Notes under the pieces: generated by a model | What the model was told of the DNA's origin: nothing | The model's input: only the letters and a program-made list of their open reading frames with translations | The model's database searches: none | In this document: piece after piece, positions 44,492 to 53,536 of the stretch | Layout of the letters: each line of letters opens with the position of its first letter | Numbering within the stretch: the first letter of the stretch is position 1 | Position numbers and translations under genes: made by a program | Source: Prochlorococcus_E sp000760215 | Lineage (GTDB): Bacteria; Cyanobacteriota; Cyanobacteriia; PCC-6307; Cyanobiaceae | Length of the DNA stretch: 64,000 nucleotides | Assembly: GCF_047303175.1 (NCBI RefSeq) | Contig: NZ_CP138945.1 | Direction: 5' to 3' (one strand)

Positions 44492-44764
44492 ATGTTAATT
44501 TGCAAGGTTGTAAAGCCACTTGTTTCCACAAATCGTATACCTGGTTTTGAACACAGACATCTTCAAGTGGTTCTAGATGGTAGCTCTAAGAAAGTTGCTG
44601 TAGATGCTGTGGGCTGCAAGCCAGATGATTGGGTTATTTGTGTAGGAAGTTCTGCGGCAAGAGAAGCCGCAGGGAGTAAGTCCTATCCTAGTGACCTCAC
44701 AATAGTTGGAATAATTGATCATTGGGACCCGGATGCCTCACATTCTTCTGGAGGAGTGAAGTAA
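44492..44764 (+). CDS. csoS4A: Carboxysome vertex protein CsoS4A
   Basis: A 90-aa pentameric BMC vertex protein that caps the shell corners. It starts MLICKVVKPLVSTNRIPGFE and ends in the LTIVGIIDHWDPD block conserved in the EutN/CcmL family. It ends in a TAATG overlap with csoS4B, implying coupled translation. Confidence 0.96.
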   Translation: MLICKVVKPLVSTNRIPGFEHRHLQVVLDGSSKKVAVDAVGCKPDDWVICVGSSAAREAAGSKSYPSDLTIVGIIDHWDPDASHSSGGVK

Positions 44765-45015
44765 TGGAAATAATGCGGGTTATGGGCCGCTTGGTTTGTA
44801 CTCAAAGAGTTGCAGGTTTAGGTCATATGCATTTGCGTATTTTGCAAAATAATCAAGGGAAGAGGCTCGTTGCCGTAGACCCCGTAGGAGCACGTGAGGG
44901 CAACTGGGTGTTTACTTCTAGTGGCTCTGCTGCAAGATTTGCATGTCCAGATCCAACTACACAAACAGATTTAACAATCGGCGGAATAATTGATTTTTGG
45001 ACCCCTGATGGATAG
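44764..45015 (+). CDS. csoS4B: Carboxysome vertex protein CsoS4B
   Basis: Second EutN/CcmL-type pentamer protein, 83 aa, starting MEIMRVMGRLVCTQRVAG at the ATG that overlaps the csoS4A stop. An earlier in-frame ATG at 44722 lies inside csoS4A and is rejected. The LTIGGIIDFWTPDG end matches the family. CsoS4A and CsoS4B together occupy the 12 vertices. Confidence 0.95.
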   Translation: MEIMRVMGRLVCTQRVAGLGHMHLRILQNNQGKRLVAVDPVGAREGNWVFTSSGSAARFACPDPTTQTDLTIGGIIDFWTPDG

Positions 45016-45051
45016 CTTTTTCTACTTTGCAAAACTTTCCTAATTTTTTTC

Positions 45052-45561
45052 ATGACTTCTTCTAATCCACTCAACAGCTCTAAAGCAAAACAAAAGATAA
45101 AAAACATCGATGCTTCAAAGCAAATAGTTGATGTTGAAACCGGTTCTACTAAGCCAAAGGAAGTTTCATCTCAAACTAAAAGTGCTAAGAATTCCACTGG
45201 ATCTGGAAGGAATTCAAATACTAATAATCCTCCATACAACAATTCTTCCTCGAAGTATGGTCCGATTTCTGGTATTGCTTTAGGAATGATTGAGACACGT
45301 GGTATGGTCCCAGCTATAGAGGCAGCAGATGCTATGACAAAAGCTGCAGAGGTGAATTTAGTTGCTAGAGAATATATTGGAGGTGGATACGTGAGTGTTC
45401 TAGTACGTGGCGAAACTGGAGCAGTAAATGCTTCTGTTAGGGCAGGAGCTGATGCCTGTGAGCGTGTTGGAGACGGATTGGTGGCTGCACATATTATTGC
45501 TCGGCCTCATGTCGAAGTGGAACCTATCCTTCAAGTTAGTGGAGCAACTCGTCGCCTTTGA
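45052..45561 (+). CDS. csoS1E: CsoS1E, CsoS1-like shell protein with long N-terminal extension
   Basis: Residues from about 68 onward are a complete CsoS1-type BMC domain (SGIALGMIETRGMVPAIEA to ARPHVEVEP), highly similar to CsoS1. Before it stands a 67-residue Ser/Asn/Lys-rich, low-complexity tail not present in CsoS1. A CsoS1E paralogue of this kind is known from some Prochlorococcus and Synechococcus. The extension may be a disordered tether facing the lumen or cytoplasm (inference). It follows csoS4B by 36 nt. Confidence 0.92.
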   Translation: MTSSNPLNSSKAKQKIKNIDASKQIVDVETGSTKPKEVSSQTKSAKNSTGSGRNSNTNNPPYNNSSSKYGPISGIALGMIETRGMVPAIEAADAMTKAAEVNLVAREYIGGGYVSVLVRGETGAVNASVRAGADACERVGDGLVAAHIIARPHVEVEPILQVSGATRRL

Positions 45562-45629
45562 TGAAGGATTGATTGCTAATGCTCCTTTTATTTAAGTAAG
45601 TTTGCTTAAGACGAAATTTCTCTAAAGTT

Positions 45630-45875
45630 ATGCACAAATGGAATGAGAGAAGTCGCCCTTTGAGGCTCGAAAGGAGATTGGAATTTCTAACTTATGAGTC
45701 GACTAGAGATTTCCTTGATCGACTTGGTGATCTTTGTGAGAACAGAAAGCGCTTCCCTGACATAAGTTTTGGTAAAACGTATGTAAATTTGACTTTGAAA
45801 CCTGAAGATGAAAATCAGATAACAGATCTTGATAAGAAATTCGCTTCAGAAATAGATGAATTGACAAATAACTAG
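45630..45875 (+). CDS. acRAF: Pterin-dehydratase-like alpha-carboxysome Rubisco assembly factor (acRAF)
   Basis: An 81-aa protein with the pterin-4a-carbinolamine dehydratase fold. The usual catalytic His triad of PCD enzymes is not evident. Homologues at the end of cso operons were shown to help form-IA Rubisco assembly. RLEFLTYESTRDFLDRLGDL and KTYVNLTL follow the PCD pattern. It is last in the carboxysome operon, 68 nt after csoS1E, and converges on a small hypothetical gene. Confidence 0.85.
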   Translation: MHKWNERSRPLRLERRLEFLTYESTRDFLDRLGDLCENRKRFPDISFGKTYVNLTLKPEDENQITDLDKKFASEIDELTNN

Positions 45876-45893
45876 CCCTTTAAGGATCGAATA

Positions 45894-46118
45894 TCACTCT
45901 TTACCTTCAGAGATGTCACGTTTAATTAGTGCCATTAAGTAAGCAGGAGCCTTATACCTTCCAGGTAGGCACCTATTAAGGGTCTCTAAATGCCCCCAGC
46001 AGACTGTTCTCTCAATCTCTTGGCGAGTGCGACCTAGTTCAAGAAGCCTCCTAAGAGCTTTGCAGTAGAGAGGATAACCAGCCTCGAGTTCTCCAATTGT
46101 TAGCTTGGCTGCGGACAT
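45894..46118 (-). CDS. Small conserved protein (DUF3136-like)
   Basis: A 74-aa soluble protein rich in Leu/Arg/Glu beginning MSAAKLTIGELEAGYPLYCK, with ERTVCWGHLETLNRCLPGRY in the middle. It resembles a short cyanobacterial family (DUF3136) of unknown role; the family name is from memory and moderately certain. ATG at 46118 is preferred to a TTG at 46151. It converges on acRAF. Confidence 0.65.
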   Translation of the reverse strand: MSAAKLTIGELEAGYPLYCKALRRLLELGRTRQEIERTVCWGHLETLNRCLPGRYKAPAYLMALIKRDISEGKE

Positions 46119-46204
46119 GTTTTGTCGCAGGTCAACACTTAATCTAGACAATTATGTGACCGGCATGCAAATCAAATATCAAAAATCAAGCGATTTTTTG
46201 ACTT

Positions 46205-46603
46205 TCAACCAAGCCACGCTACACAGTCGATCTCTACAAGCCCCCCTTTTGGAAGAGCAGAAACCTCTATACAGGCTCTCGCAGGACTAATGTTGTTCTT
46301 GAAAAAATCAGAATAAATATTATTTACTTTCTTGAAGTCTTCTAGGTTGACCAAATAGATAGTTGTTCGGACAACATTGGAAGTATCTCCACCTGCGGCC
46401 TTTAGGACCTCTAAAAGGTTTTTAAGAACTTGATGTGTTTGTTGCTCGACATCCTCCTTTCCAACAATATTTCCTGTAGAAGGGTCAAGTGCAATTTGCC
46501 CAGAACAATAAAGCCACCCTCCTGCAAGAATGGCTTGATTATAAGGACCTACTGGAGCTGGGGCTGCTTTTGATTCGATTGCTTTCTTCAATAACGCAGT
46601 CAT
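46205..46603 (-). CDS. ridA: RidA/YjgF-family enamine deaminase
   Basis: A 132-aa trimeric protein that hydrolyses reactive 2-aminoacrylate and other enamines from PLP enzymes such as threonine dehydratase. APAPVGPYNQAILAGGWLY and the C-terminal RACIEVSALPKGGLVEID with catalytic Arg are standard. It lies just upstream of the DUF3136-like gene and after gloB on the same strand. Confidence 0.95.
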   Translation of the reverse strand: MTALLKKAIESKAAPAPVGPYNQAILAGGWLYCSGQIALDPSTGNIVGKEDVEQQTHQVLKNLLEVLKAAGGDTSNVVRTTIYLVNLEDFKKVNNIYSDFFKNNISPARACIEVSALPKGGLVEIDCVAWLG

Positions 46604-46654
46604 AAAAATAGTGATTTAATTATGTTTGGGTTTATCTTTTCTAACATCTTATTT

Positions 46655-47416
46655 TCACCAACTGTCTTTATGTAAACGTAGTTTAGATAATTCTTTTGGA
46701 GTTGAAGAACGAATGAATAAATTACTTTTCCTTTCTTCGTAAAGCGTTGTTGGAAGACTCAATAGACCCTTCGATCTTTTACTAATAACCTCAGCAAGTC
46801 TTCTTTTTATTTCTATATCTTCAGGATAAATTGATTTAGCCCAAATTAAGTTGTTTTCTGTGTACTCATGAGCACAATAAATTTTCGTGTTGGCGGGTAG
46901 CTTATTGATTCGCTTTAAAGAATCAAACATTTGATGAGCAGTGCCTTCAAATAAACGGCCACAACCAGCCCCAAATAAAGTATCACCGCAAAAAAGAACA
47001 GGGTTTCTCTTCACTCCTGATGCTTTTGAAGCATGTAAATAGAATGAAATATGATGTTTTGTGTGACCTGGTACGCTTAGAACTGTAATTTCTTCTCCTA
47101 GTAGAGAAAAAGTTTCGTTGTCTAATACTGAACGAGTTTGAAATGGGATTCGAGCTATATCTTCTTTAGAAGCAATTACTGAAGAAGCTGGCCAAACCCT
47201 TAGTAAACCTTCAGTCCCACCAATGTGATCATCATGGTGATGTGTTTGTAAGATCGATTCGAGAGTTAGATTCTTTGATTGCAACCAGCTTATAACTGGC
47301 TCAGAAATCGCAGGGTCAATTACGACAGCTTGATTTTTTTTCACCCAGATCCATATGATGTTGTCCTTTAGTACAGGGATAGGATGAATTATGAAATCGT
47401 TTTTTTCTTGCTTCAT
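46655..47416 (-). CDS. gloB: Hydroxyacylglutathione hydrolase (glyoxalase II)
   Basis: Metallo-beta-lactamase-fold thioesterase finishing methylglyoxal detoxification. The THHHDDHIGG binuclear metal motif (about residues 57-66), GHTKHHISFY, LFCGDTLFGAGCGRLFEG and CAHEYTENN follow the glyoxalase II pattern; 253 aa is normal. The gene is divergent from hisG. Confidence 0.95.
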   Translation of the reverse strand: MKQEKNDFIIHPIPVLKDNIIWIWVKKNQAVVIDPAISEPVISWLQSKNLTLESILQTHHHDDHIGGTEGLLRVWPASSVIASKEDIARIPFQTRSVLDNETFSLLGEEITVLSVPGHTKHHISFYLHASKASGVKRNPVLFCGDTLFGAGCGRLFEGTAHQMFDSLKRINKLPANTKIYCAHEYTENNLIWAKSIYPEDIEIKRRLAEVISKRSKGLLSLPTTLYEERKSNLFIRSSTPKELSKLRLHKDSW

Positions 47417-47465
47417 AGCTTTAAAACTAATTCAAATAGTTAGAGTCAGGTTGATTAATTAACTC

Positions 47466-48113
47466 ATGATTACTGTTGCCTTAGCCAAAGGAGCCCTGTT
47501 AAAAGAATCTGTTGCAAGATTCGCTAAAGCAGGATTGGACTTTTCAGCAGTCCTTGATCCTAGGAATCGTCTTCTAATGGTACCGTCAGTCTGCGGGAGA
47601 GCTAAGGCCCTTCTTGTTAGGAATGGGGATGTGCCTGTTTATGTTGCTTATGGGCAAGCTCATTTGGGAATTGTAGGATTTGATGTTTTGAGTGAGAAGC
47701 AAATGCCAGTAGCAAGTTTGGTAGATCTTGGGTTTGGTAGTTGTCGTATGTCTGTGGCAGTAAAAGAAACCAGCGTTTATAAGCATGCTGTTGACTTACC
47801 CCCTCATTGCAGAGTCGCAAGTAAATTCACGGGTTGTGCAAGACGTTTTTTTGAAGGGATTGATCTTCCTGTCGAATTGGTTCATTTAACAGGCTCTGTT
47901 GAGCTTGGTCCTTTGACTGGTATCGCTGAGGCAATTGTTGATCTAGTAGCTACAGGGCGCACATTGCGCGAAAATGGCTTGATTGAAATAGACCAACTCT
48001 TTTATTCAACCGCTCGATTGATAGCACATCCTCTTTCTTTGCGATTAGACAATGGCACTCTTCAGGAGATTGTGGAAGCAATTCAATCTCATAATGATAC
48101 TTTTGCCCCCTAA
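47466..48113 (+). CDS. hisG: ATP phosphoribosyltransferase, short form
   Basis: First enzyme of histidine synthesis, joining ATP and PRPP. At 215 aa it is the short form that lacks the C-terminal allosteric domain and needs HisZ, which is not in this window. The PRPP-binding motif (EAIVDLVATGRTLREN) is clear. It begins a run with the ABC exporter (6-nt gap) and the GNAT gene. Confidence 0.95.
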   Translation: MITVALAKGALLKESVARFAKAGLDFSAVLDPRNRLLMVPSVCGRAKALLVRNGDVPVYVAYGQAHLGIVGFDVLSEKQMPVASLVDLGFGSCRMSVAVKETSVYKHAVDLPPHCRVASKFTGCARRFFEGIDLPVELVHLTGSVELGPLTGIAEAIVDLVATGRTLRENGLIEIDQLFYSTARLIAHPLSLRLDNGTLQEIVEAIQSHNDTFAP

Positions 48114-48118
48114 CTATA

Positions 48119-49918
48119 ATGAGCGTTAAAGACTTACATAGACTTAAAAGAATTGCTCATTATCTCCACAAAGATAAAAAGCGATTGTTAATAATTCTTT
48201 TGTTGCTGCTACCTCTTTCTTTTGCAGGAGCAATGCAGCCATTACTTGTTGGACAAGCAATAAGTGTTTTGAAAGGTGAGCAGACTTTTATGTGGTTAAG
48301 AGTGCTGTCCATGGGCGGTGAAATTAAAATATTAATAATCTTTTTGCTTGTTTCTGTCCTCATTCGATTAGCCCTTCAGGGTTTTCAGTCGTATACAATT
48401 CAATCCGTCGGTCAAGGCTTAACAGCTCGTATTAGGAAGGATTTATTTTCACATGCAATTAATTTATCGCTGAAATATCATGATTCAATGCCTGTAGGCA
48501 AATTGCTTACAAGGCTAACTAGTGACGTTGATGCATTGTCTGAAGTCTTTGGGAGTGGAGCTGTTGGGGTGATTGCAGATGTTGTGACTCTGGCTGTAAT
48601 TTCCATTACAATGGTTTTAATTGATTTGAAATTAGGAATATTACTTTTAACAACACAAATTCCGGTTACTCTTTTTATTCTTTGGTTACAGCAGAGATAT
48701 AGAAAGTCTAATTATCGAGTTCGGGAAGAATTGTCTGAACTCAATGCAGATTTTCAAGAGAATCTTCAAGGAATTGAAGTTGTTCAGATGTTCAGAAGAC
48801 AATCTGTCAATGCGAGGCGATTCAATCAAACTGGAATTGCATATCGCAATGCCGTTAATAGCATTATATTTTACGACAGTAGTATTTCCGCTTTTATTGA
48901 ATGGGTCTCATTGGCCGTAGTTGCTTTGGTAATTGCCATAGGAGGTTGGTTTGTAACCTCAGGATCAATGGGTTTAGGAACTCTTACGACTTTTATCCTT
49001 TACTCTCAGAGACTCTTCGAACCTTTGAGACAACTTGCTGAAAGATTTACTCAAATTCAAGGAGGCTTGACAGCGGTAGAAAGAATTGGTGAATTATTAG
49101 AAGAAAAGATTGAAATATTAGATGTCTACTCTAATGAAGAGAAAAGTAAGAACGATTTAATCAAGTCAAAATCAGTTGGCTTAGGAGAGATTGTGTTTGA
49201 TAATGTTAGTTTTCACTATAGATCCGATGACCAAATCATTAGCAATCTCAGCTTTCGGATATCACCAGGAGAGCATGTTGCACTTGTTGGCCCAACAGGA
49301 TCAGGAAAAACCACCTTAATCAGGTTGTTATGTAGATTATATGAACCTCAGGAAGGAAGGATACTTATAGACGGAGTAAATATAAAGGATATTCCTTTGA
49401 TTGATTTAAGAAGACAAATAGGTGTTGTTCTTCAAGATACTTTTTTATTTAGTGGTAATGTTGCCGATAATCTTAGGTTAGATGCATCTATAACTGATGA
49501 AAAACTAACTGAAATATGTAAAGAATTAGGCTTGATACCTTTGCTGAATAGATTCCCAAATGGTTTACATACATTGTTAAGAGAGCGAGGAGGTAATATA
49601 TCTTCTGGTGAAAGGCAATTGCTCTCAGTTGCACGAGTGGCAATTCGAAGTCCTAAAATCTTGATTTTGGATGAAGCCACAGCTTTTATGGATCCTTCTA
49701 CTGAAGCAACTCTGCAAAGAGATTTAGACAGACTGCTTGAAAAAAGGACAGCATTAGTGATTGCACATCGGCTTGCGACAATTGAACTTTCAGATCGTAT
49801 TTTGGTTATGAAGAAAGGAAAGCTGATTGAACAAGGTAGTCACCAAGAGCTCCTCAAGCAAAGTGGTCTCTATTCCCAGTTGGCAAGGCTGCAAGAACAA
49901 GGCCTGGCTAAATTCTGA
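48119..49918 (+). CDS. ABC-type multidrug/lipid exporter, fused permease-ATPase
   Basis: A 599-aa half-transporter: six transmembrane helices (about residues 20-310) followed by the nucleotide-binding domain. Walker A is GPTGSGKTTLIRLL, the signature is ISSGERQLLS, Walker B is ILILDEATA, and the switch His lies in LVIAHRLATI. It is an MsbA/LmrA-type exporter that would act as a dimer; the substrate is unknown. It follows hisG by 6 nt and precedes a GNAT gene by 17 nt. Confidence 0.93.
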   Translation: MSVKDLHRLKRIAHYLHKDKKRLLIILLLLLPLSFAGAMQPLLVGQAISVLKGEQTFMWLRVLSMGGEIKILIIFLLVSVLIRLALQGFQSYTIQSVGQGLTARIRKDLFSHAINLSLKYHDSMPVGKLLTRLTSDVDALSEVFGSGAVGVIADVVTLAVISITMVLIDLKLGILLLTTQIPVTLFILWLQQRYRKSNYRVREELSELNADFQENLQGIEVVQMFRRQSVNARRFNQTGIAYRNAVNSIIFYDSSISAFIEWVSLAVVALVIAIGGWFVTSGSMGLGTLTTFILYSQRLFEPLRQLAERFTQIQGGLTAVERIGELLEEKIEILDVYSNEEKSKNDLIKSKSVGLGEIVFDNVSFHYRSDDQIISNLSFRISPGEHVALVGPTGSGKTTLIRLLCRLYEPQEGRILIDGVNIKDIPLIDLRRQIGVVLQDTFLFSGNVADNLRLDASITDEKLTEICKELGLIPLLNRFPNGLHTLLRERGGNISSGERQLLSVARVAIRSPKILILDEATAFMDPSTEATLQRDLDRLLEKRTALVIAHRLATIELSDRILVMKKGKLIEQGSHQELLKQSGLYSQLARLQEQGLAKF

Positions 49919-49935
49919 TAGGTATAGATGTAAAA

Positions 49936-50478
49936 ATGATTAGGAAACTAGGAGAAGGAAAAATAAGACCACTAGGCTGGGGAAACAGTCGTCAGTTGAT
50001 TAATGAGTGGCACCATGTCTATGGTGAAGAGTCATATGAATGTATATCGACTAATAAAAAACATCAATTTATCTTCAGCCAATCTAAGCCTTTCGATTTA
50101 ATTGAGCTGGAACAGTTGCTTCAGTCAGTTGGGTGGAGTAGAAGGCCTCTTCGGCGTGTTCAGAAAGCATTGGACAATAGCTTGTTGAAGGTTGGTTTGT
50201 GGCAGCATGACCCTAGATTTCCTAGATTGATAGGCTTTGCAAGATGTACAGGTGACGGAGTCCTTCAGGCAACGGTATGGGATGTTGCTATTCACCCTGT
50301 CTATCAAGGCTTTGGCCTTGGCAAAGAGTTGATGTCGTATGTCATGAAAAGTCTTAAGATAATGAATATAGAGAGAGTTATTCTTTTTGCAGATCCAGGA
50401 GTCGTAAGTTTTTATAAAAGTCAAGGGTGGATGCTTGAGCCAAATGGCTATCGTTGTGCATTCTGGTACGCTAATTAA
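49936..50478 (+). CDS. GNAT-family N-acetyltransferase
   Basis: A 180-aa protein with the acetyl-CoA-binding GNAT pattern: VWDVAIHPVYQGFGLGKELM is motif A (pyrophosphate loop), followed by the Phe/Tyr motif B in VSFYKSQGWMLEPNGYRC. The substrate is unknown. The N-terminal 90 residues are a cyanobacterium-specific extension. Third gene of the hisG run. Confidence 0.88.
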   Translation: MIRKLGEGKIRPLGWGNSRQLINEWHHVYGEESYECISTNKKHQFIFSQSKPFDLIELEQLLQSVGWSRRPLRRVQKALDNSLLKVGLWQHDPRFPRLIGFARCTGDGVLQATVWDVAIHPVYQGFGLGKELMSYVMKSLKIMNIERVILFADPGVVSFYKSQGWMLEPNGYRCAFWYAN

Positions 50479-50497
50479 GATTTAATTCTTTGAAGCA

Positions 50498-51199
50498 TCA
50501 CTTAGTTGAATAGTATTTTTTTGCTAGAGTTTTTACATCGACTCCTTTCTCCCAAAGCATTCTTAGAATTGCATTCTCCAAAGAATTCAGAAATATATTG
50601 CTTTGATGATATTTACGACTACTTGTTCTAAGTGCCATGCCTATTCGTTTGAGCTTATATTGCTTGTTAAGTCGTTTTATCAGATCAAGATCTTCCATTA
50701 TCTGAAGGCTTCTATAGCCACCAATCTTGAAATATAAATCTTTGCTTATTAGTAGACCTTGATCACCATAGGGCTTGTGAAAAAAATTGCTTCGTAATGC
50801 GACGCTTTTTTCTAACAAGAACCAACAAAGTCCTTTTCTATTGATCTTGAAATCGAAAAACCAGCCATGCTTTTTGTTTAATGGGTTTCGGATGATCTGG
50901 TTTATTGTTGATGGCCAGTCGCTACTAAGCCTACAATCCGCATGTAGAAAAAGAAGCCAATCTCCTGATGCTTTACAAGCACCTTTGTGAAGCTGATCTC
51001 CTCTATTGGCTTCTTTTGTCTTTAGGACTTGTGCGCCTCCAATTTCAGCAATAAAAGTACTTAAATCTAAACTGCTTCCGTCAACTATGAATAACTCGAA
51101 TTGGTAAGGGCATAGGTTTATATCTGCTAGTAAAAGAGGAAGTCTCTCTGCTTCATTAAGAGTTGGGACAATAATACTTAGCTTTTTTTTAGGACTCAT
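50498..51199 (-). CDS. Glycosyltransferase family 2 (TIGR04283-like)
   Basis: A 233-aa GT-A-fold enzyme. The start MSPKKKLSIIVPTLNEAERLP carries the nucleotide-sugar motif, FLHADCRL is the DxD-like site, and GGYRSLQIMEDLDLIKRL is a family-2 feature. The ATG at 51199 gives an ATGA overlap with the DUF2064-like gene; these two genes pair in many bacteria. Role (sugar or phospho-sugar transfer) is unknown. Confidence 0.85.
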   Translation of the reverse strand: MSPKKKLSIIVPTLNEAERLPLLLADINLCPYQFELFIVDGSSLDLSTFIAEIGGAQVLKTKEANRGDQLHKGACKASGDWLLFLHADCRLSSDWPSTINQIIRNPLNKKHGWFFDFKINRKGLCWFLLEKSVALRSNFFHKPYGDQGLLISKDLYFKIGGYRSLQIMEDLDLIKRLNKQYKLKRIGMALRTSSRKYHQSNIFLNSLENAILRMLWEKGVDVKTLAKKYYSTK

Positions 51200-51864
51200 G
51201 AATGCCATGAAAACAAGTCTGCTTCAACATCAAGATCAGATCTCTTGACGATTGATTTATGTTTGAGACCTTCTAGATCTGCTCGCCTAAGTGTCTCTTT
51301 AAAAACAGAACTCGTACCCCAATTTATTCCGGTAAAAGGCCAAGATATTATTGGTGAAAGAATATTTTTTGAAAAAGCTATTAGCCAGTACCCACCATCT
51401 TTTGCAGGCCCTATTACTAAATCATTCCTTGCTAAATAATTAACAGCGGAATCTATGTCTGATTGGCATAGGCTGGGCACATCTGTACCTATAAGAATAG
51501 TATCTCTTGGTTCTGCTCTGCCAGCGCTGCTTTTCCTTTGAGCAAGGACTAATTGTCGCTTCATCTTAACCCCAAGATTTCCCAACCCTTGTGCACCTGC
51601 TTGACTAATCCCTTTACTCCTTGCCCAGGTTGCAATCTTTTTGTTCCCTATTCCATCTACAGCTAATTTGATATCTAATATTCCTTTCTCGCTTAGCTTT
51701 TTGGCTACAGCAATTGTGTGATTAGTTAACTGCCTTTGTATCCTTGCAGCTTTATAGGGCCCTATATCCTTGCTTAGCCTCGTTTTGCACCTCTTAGGTG
51801 CAGGCCATCGAGTCATTAAAACAAGAATAGGCTTACGCATTTTTAGAGACAAATGATTGCGCAA
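51196..51864 (-). CDS. DUF2064/TIGR04282 glycosyltransferase-like protein
   Basis: A 222-aa protein starting MRNHLSLKMRKPILVLMTRW, with PKRCKTRLSKDIG for nucleotide-sugar binding and IGTDVPSLCQSDID plus GPAKDGGYWLIAF, the hallmarks of DUF2064. It is related to GT-A nucleotidyl/glycosyltransferases. Translationally coupled to the following family-2 glycosyltransferase (ATGA overlap). Confidence 0.88.
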   Translation of the reverse strand: MRNHLSLKMRKPILVLMTRWPAPKRCKTRLSKDIGPYKAARIQRQLTNHTIAVAKKLSEKGILDIKLAVDGIGNKKIATWARSKGISQAGAQGLGNLGVKMKRQLVLAQRKSSAGRAEPRDTILIGTDVPSLCQSDIDSAVNYLARNDLVIGPAKDGGYWLIAFSKNILSPIISWPFTGINWGTSSVFKETLRRADLEGLKHKSIVKRSDLDVEADLFSWHS

Positions 51865-52128
51865 GTAAGCAATTTTGCATTTGCTTTGTTCTGAGGTTTG
51901 ATAATTGAAATGTTTTTACAGTAATTTTTCTTTGCATGATGTATTTCTTTAATAAGCTTTTGAATGTACTAATCATAACCCTTTTCGCTTGAACACCTTT
52001 GTACGCCTTGATTAAAAACAAAGAGGGGATAATTTTCCGAATAATTTAAGATATGATTCTCTGATTAATTTCTGCTTAATCCTAAAACCACGTGTAGATT
52101 CAGCCTCTGATTAAAAAATTCTTGGCTA

Positions 52129-53517
52129 ATGCGTGAAGAGTCATGGGCAGAGGTTCAGAGCTCGTTGAAAAAAAATCTAAGTAAGCCTTCTTATGAAACT
52201 TGGATTAGACCTACTCAATTTAGAAGTTTTGAGAATGGAGAGCTGACTTTAGTAGCTCCTAATAGTTTTTCAAGTGCTTGGTTAAGGAATAATTACTCTC
52301 AAACAATTCAAGAAACAGCCGAAAAAGTTTTTGGAGAACCAGTTACAGTAAATGTGAAAGTAAAAGAAATTACAGATAACTCTCCACAATCTCTGCATTC
52401 TCCTAATGCTGTTGAAACCTCCTTGAAGATTCCTTCTGACCCTATTAATAAATCAAAGGAAGCTTTGAGGTTGCCTAAAAAGACACGCTCCTTGCTTAAT
52501 TTAAGATATGTTTTCAATCGATTTGTCGTAGGACCTAATAGTCGAATGGCACATGCTGCTGCAATGGCTGTAGCAGAATCCCCAGGACGTGAATTTAACC
52601 CTTTGTTTATTTGTGGAGGAGTTGGTTTAGGGAAAACTCATTTAATGCAAGCCATTGGGCATTACCGAATAGAAATTGATCCGGGAGCAAAGGTTTCTTA
52701 TGTTTCAACTGAAACTTTCACTAATGATTTAATTCTTGCTATTAGGCAAGACAGAATGCAGTCTTTTAGAGATCGATATAGAGCTGCAGATTTGATACTT
52801 GTTGATGACATTCAATTTCTTGAAGGCAAGGAATACACTCAGGAGGAGTTCTTTCATACTTTTAATGCCTTGCATGATGCTGGAAGTCAGATTGTGCTTG
52901 CTAGTGATCGACCCCCTAGTCAGATTCCACGGCTTCAAGAACGATTGATGTCAAGATTTTCAATGGGATTAATAGCCGATGTTCAAGCGCCTGATTTGGA
53001 AACAAGAATGGCGATTTTGCAGAAGAAAGCTGAGCAAGAACAAGTGGGCTTGCCTAGAGACTTAATTCATTTTATAGCAGGACGTTTTACTTCTAATATC
53101 CGTGAATTAGAAGGTGCACTCACTAGAGCTATAGCTTTTGCTTCTATTACTGGTCTTCCTATGACAGTTGAATCTATAGCACCAATGCTAGATCCAAATA
53201 GTCAAGGCGTTGAGGTTACCCCTAGGCAGGTTATGGAGAAAGTCTCTGAAGTTTTTAACGTTACCCCTGAAGAAATGCAAAGTGCAAGTAGACGAAGACC
53301 AGTAAGCCAAGCAAGACAAGTAGGCATGTATTTGATGCGACAAGGCACTAATTTAAGTTTGCCAAGAATAGGTGACTCATTTGGTGGAAAGGATCACACT
53401 ACGGTTATGTATGCAATTGAGCAAGTGGAAAAAAAATTATCTAGTGATCCTCAGATAGCTAGTCAAGTACAAAAGATTAGAGATCTGTTGCAGATAGATT
53501 CACGAACTAAAAAATGA
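52129..53517 (+). CDS. dnaA: Chromosomal replication initiator DnaA
   Basis: AAA+ initiator of 462 aa. Domain I is residues 1-75, a linker runs to about 125, and the ATPase has Walker A GGVGLGKTHLMQAIGH and Walker B LILVDDIQFLEGKEY. The C-terminal DNA-binding domain has the signature SFGGKDHTTVMYAIEQV. Neither dnaN nor an obvious origin is adjacent, as expected for Prochlorococcus, where dnaA is separated from dnaN. The 264-nt upstream gap shows no convincing DnaA-box cluster by eye. Confidence 0.98.
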   Translation: MREESWAEVQSSLKKNLSKPSYETWIRPTQFRSFENGELTLVAPNSFSSAWLRNNYSQTIQETAEKVFGEPVTVNVKVKEITDNSPQSLHSPNAVETSLKIPSDPINKSKEALRLPKKTRSLLNLRYVFNRFVVGPNSRMAHAAAMAVAESPGREFNPLFICGGVGLGKTHLMQAIGHYRIEIDPGAKVSYVSTETFTNDLILAIRQDRMQSFRDRYRAADLILVDDIQFLEGKEYTQEEFFHTFNALHDAGSQIVLASDRPPSQIPRLQERLMSRFSMGLIADVQAPDLETRMAILQKKAEQEQVGLPRDLIHFIAGRFTSNIRELEGALTRAIAFASITGLPMTVESIAPMLDPNSQGVEVTPRQVMEKVSEVFNVTPEEMQSASRRRPVSQARQVGMYLMRQGTNLSLPRIGDSFGGKDHTTVMYAIEQVEKKLSSDPQIASQVQKIRDLLQIDSRTKK

Positions 53518-53536
53518 GTTTTTTTGGCGCAGTATT

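Noticed and set aside
44722..44763. Upstream ATG start for csoS4B
   Set aside because: It would add 14 residues (starting MGPGCLTFF) encoded inside csoS4A that do not match the vertex-protein family; the overlapping ATG at 44764 gives the standard N-terminus.
51865..52128. Possible replication origin upstream of dnaA
   Set aside because: No cluster of TTATCCACA-like boxes is visible and dnaN is not adjacent; Prochlorococcus dnaA is not known to sit at the origin.
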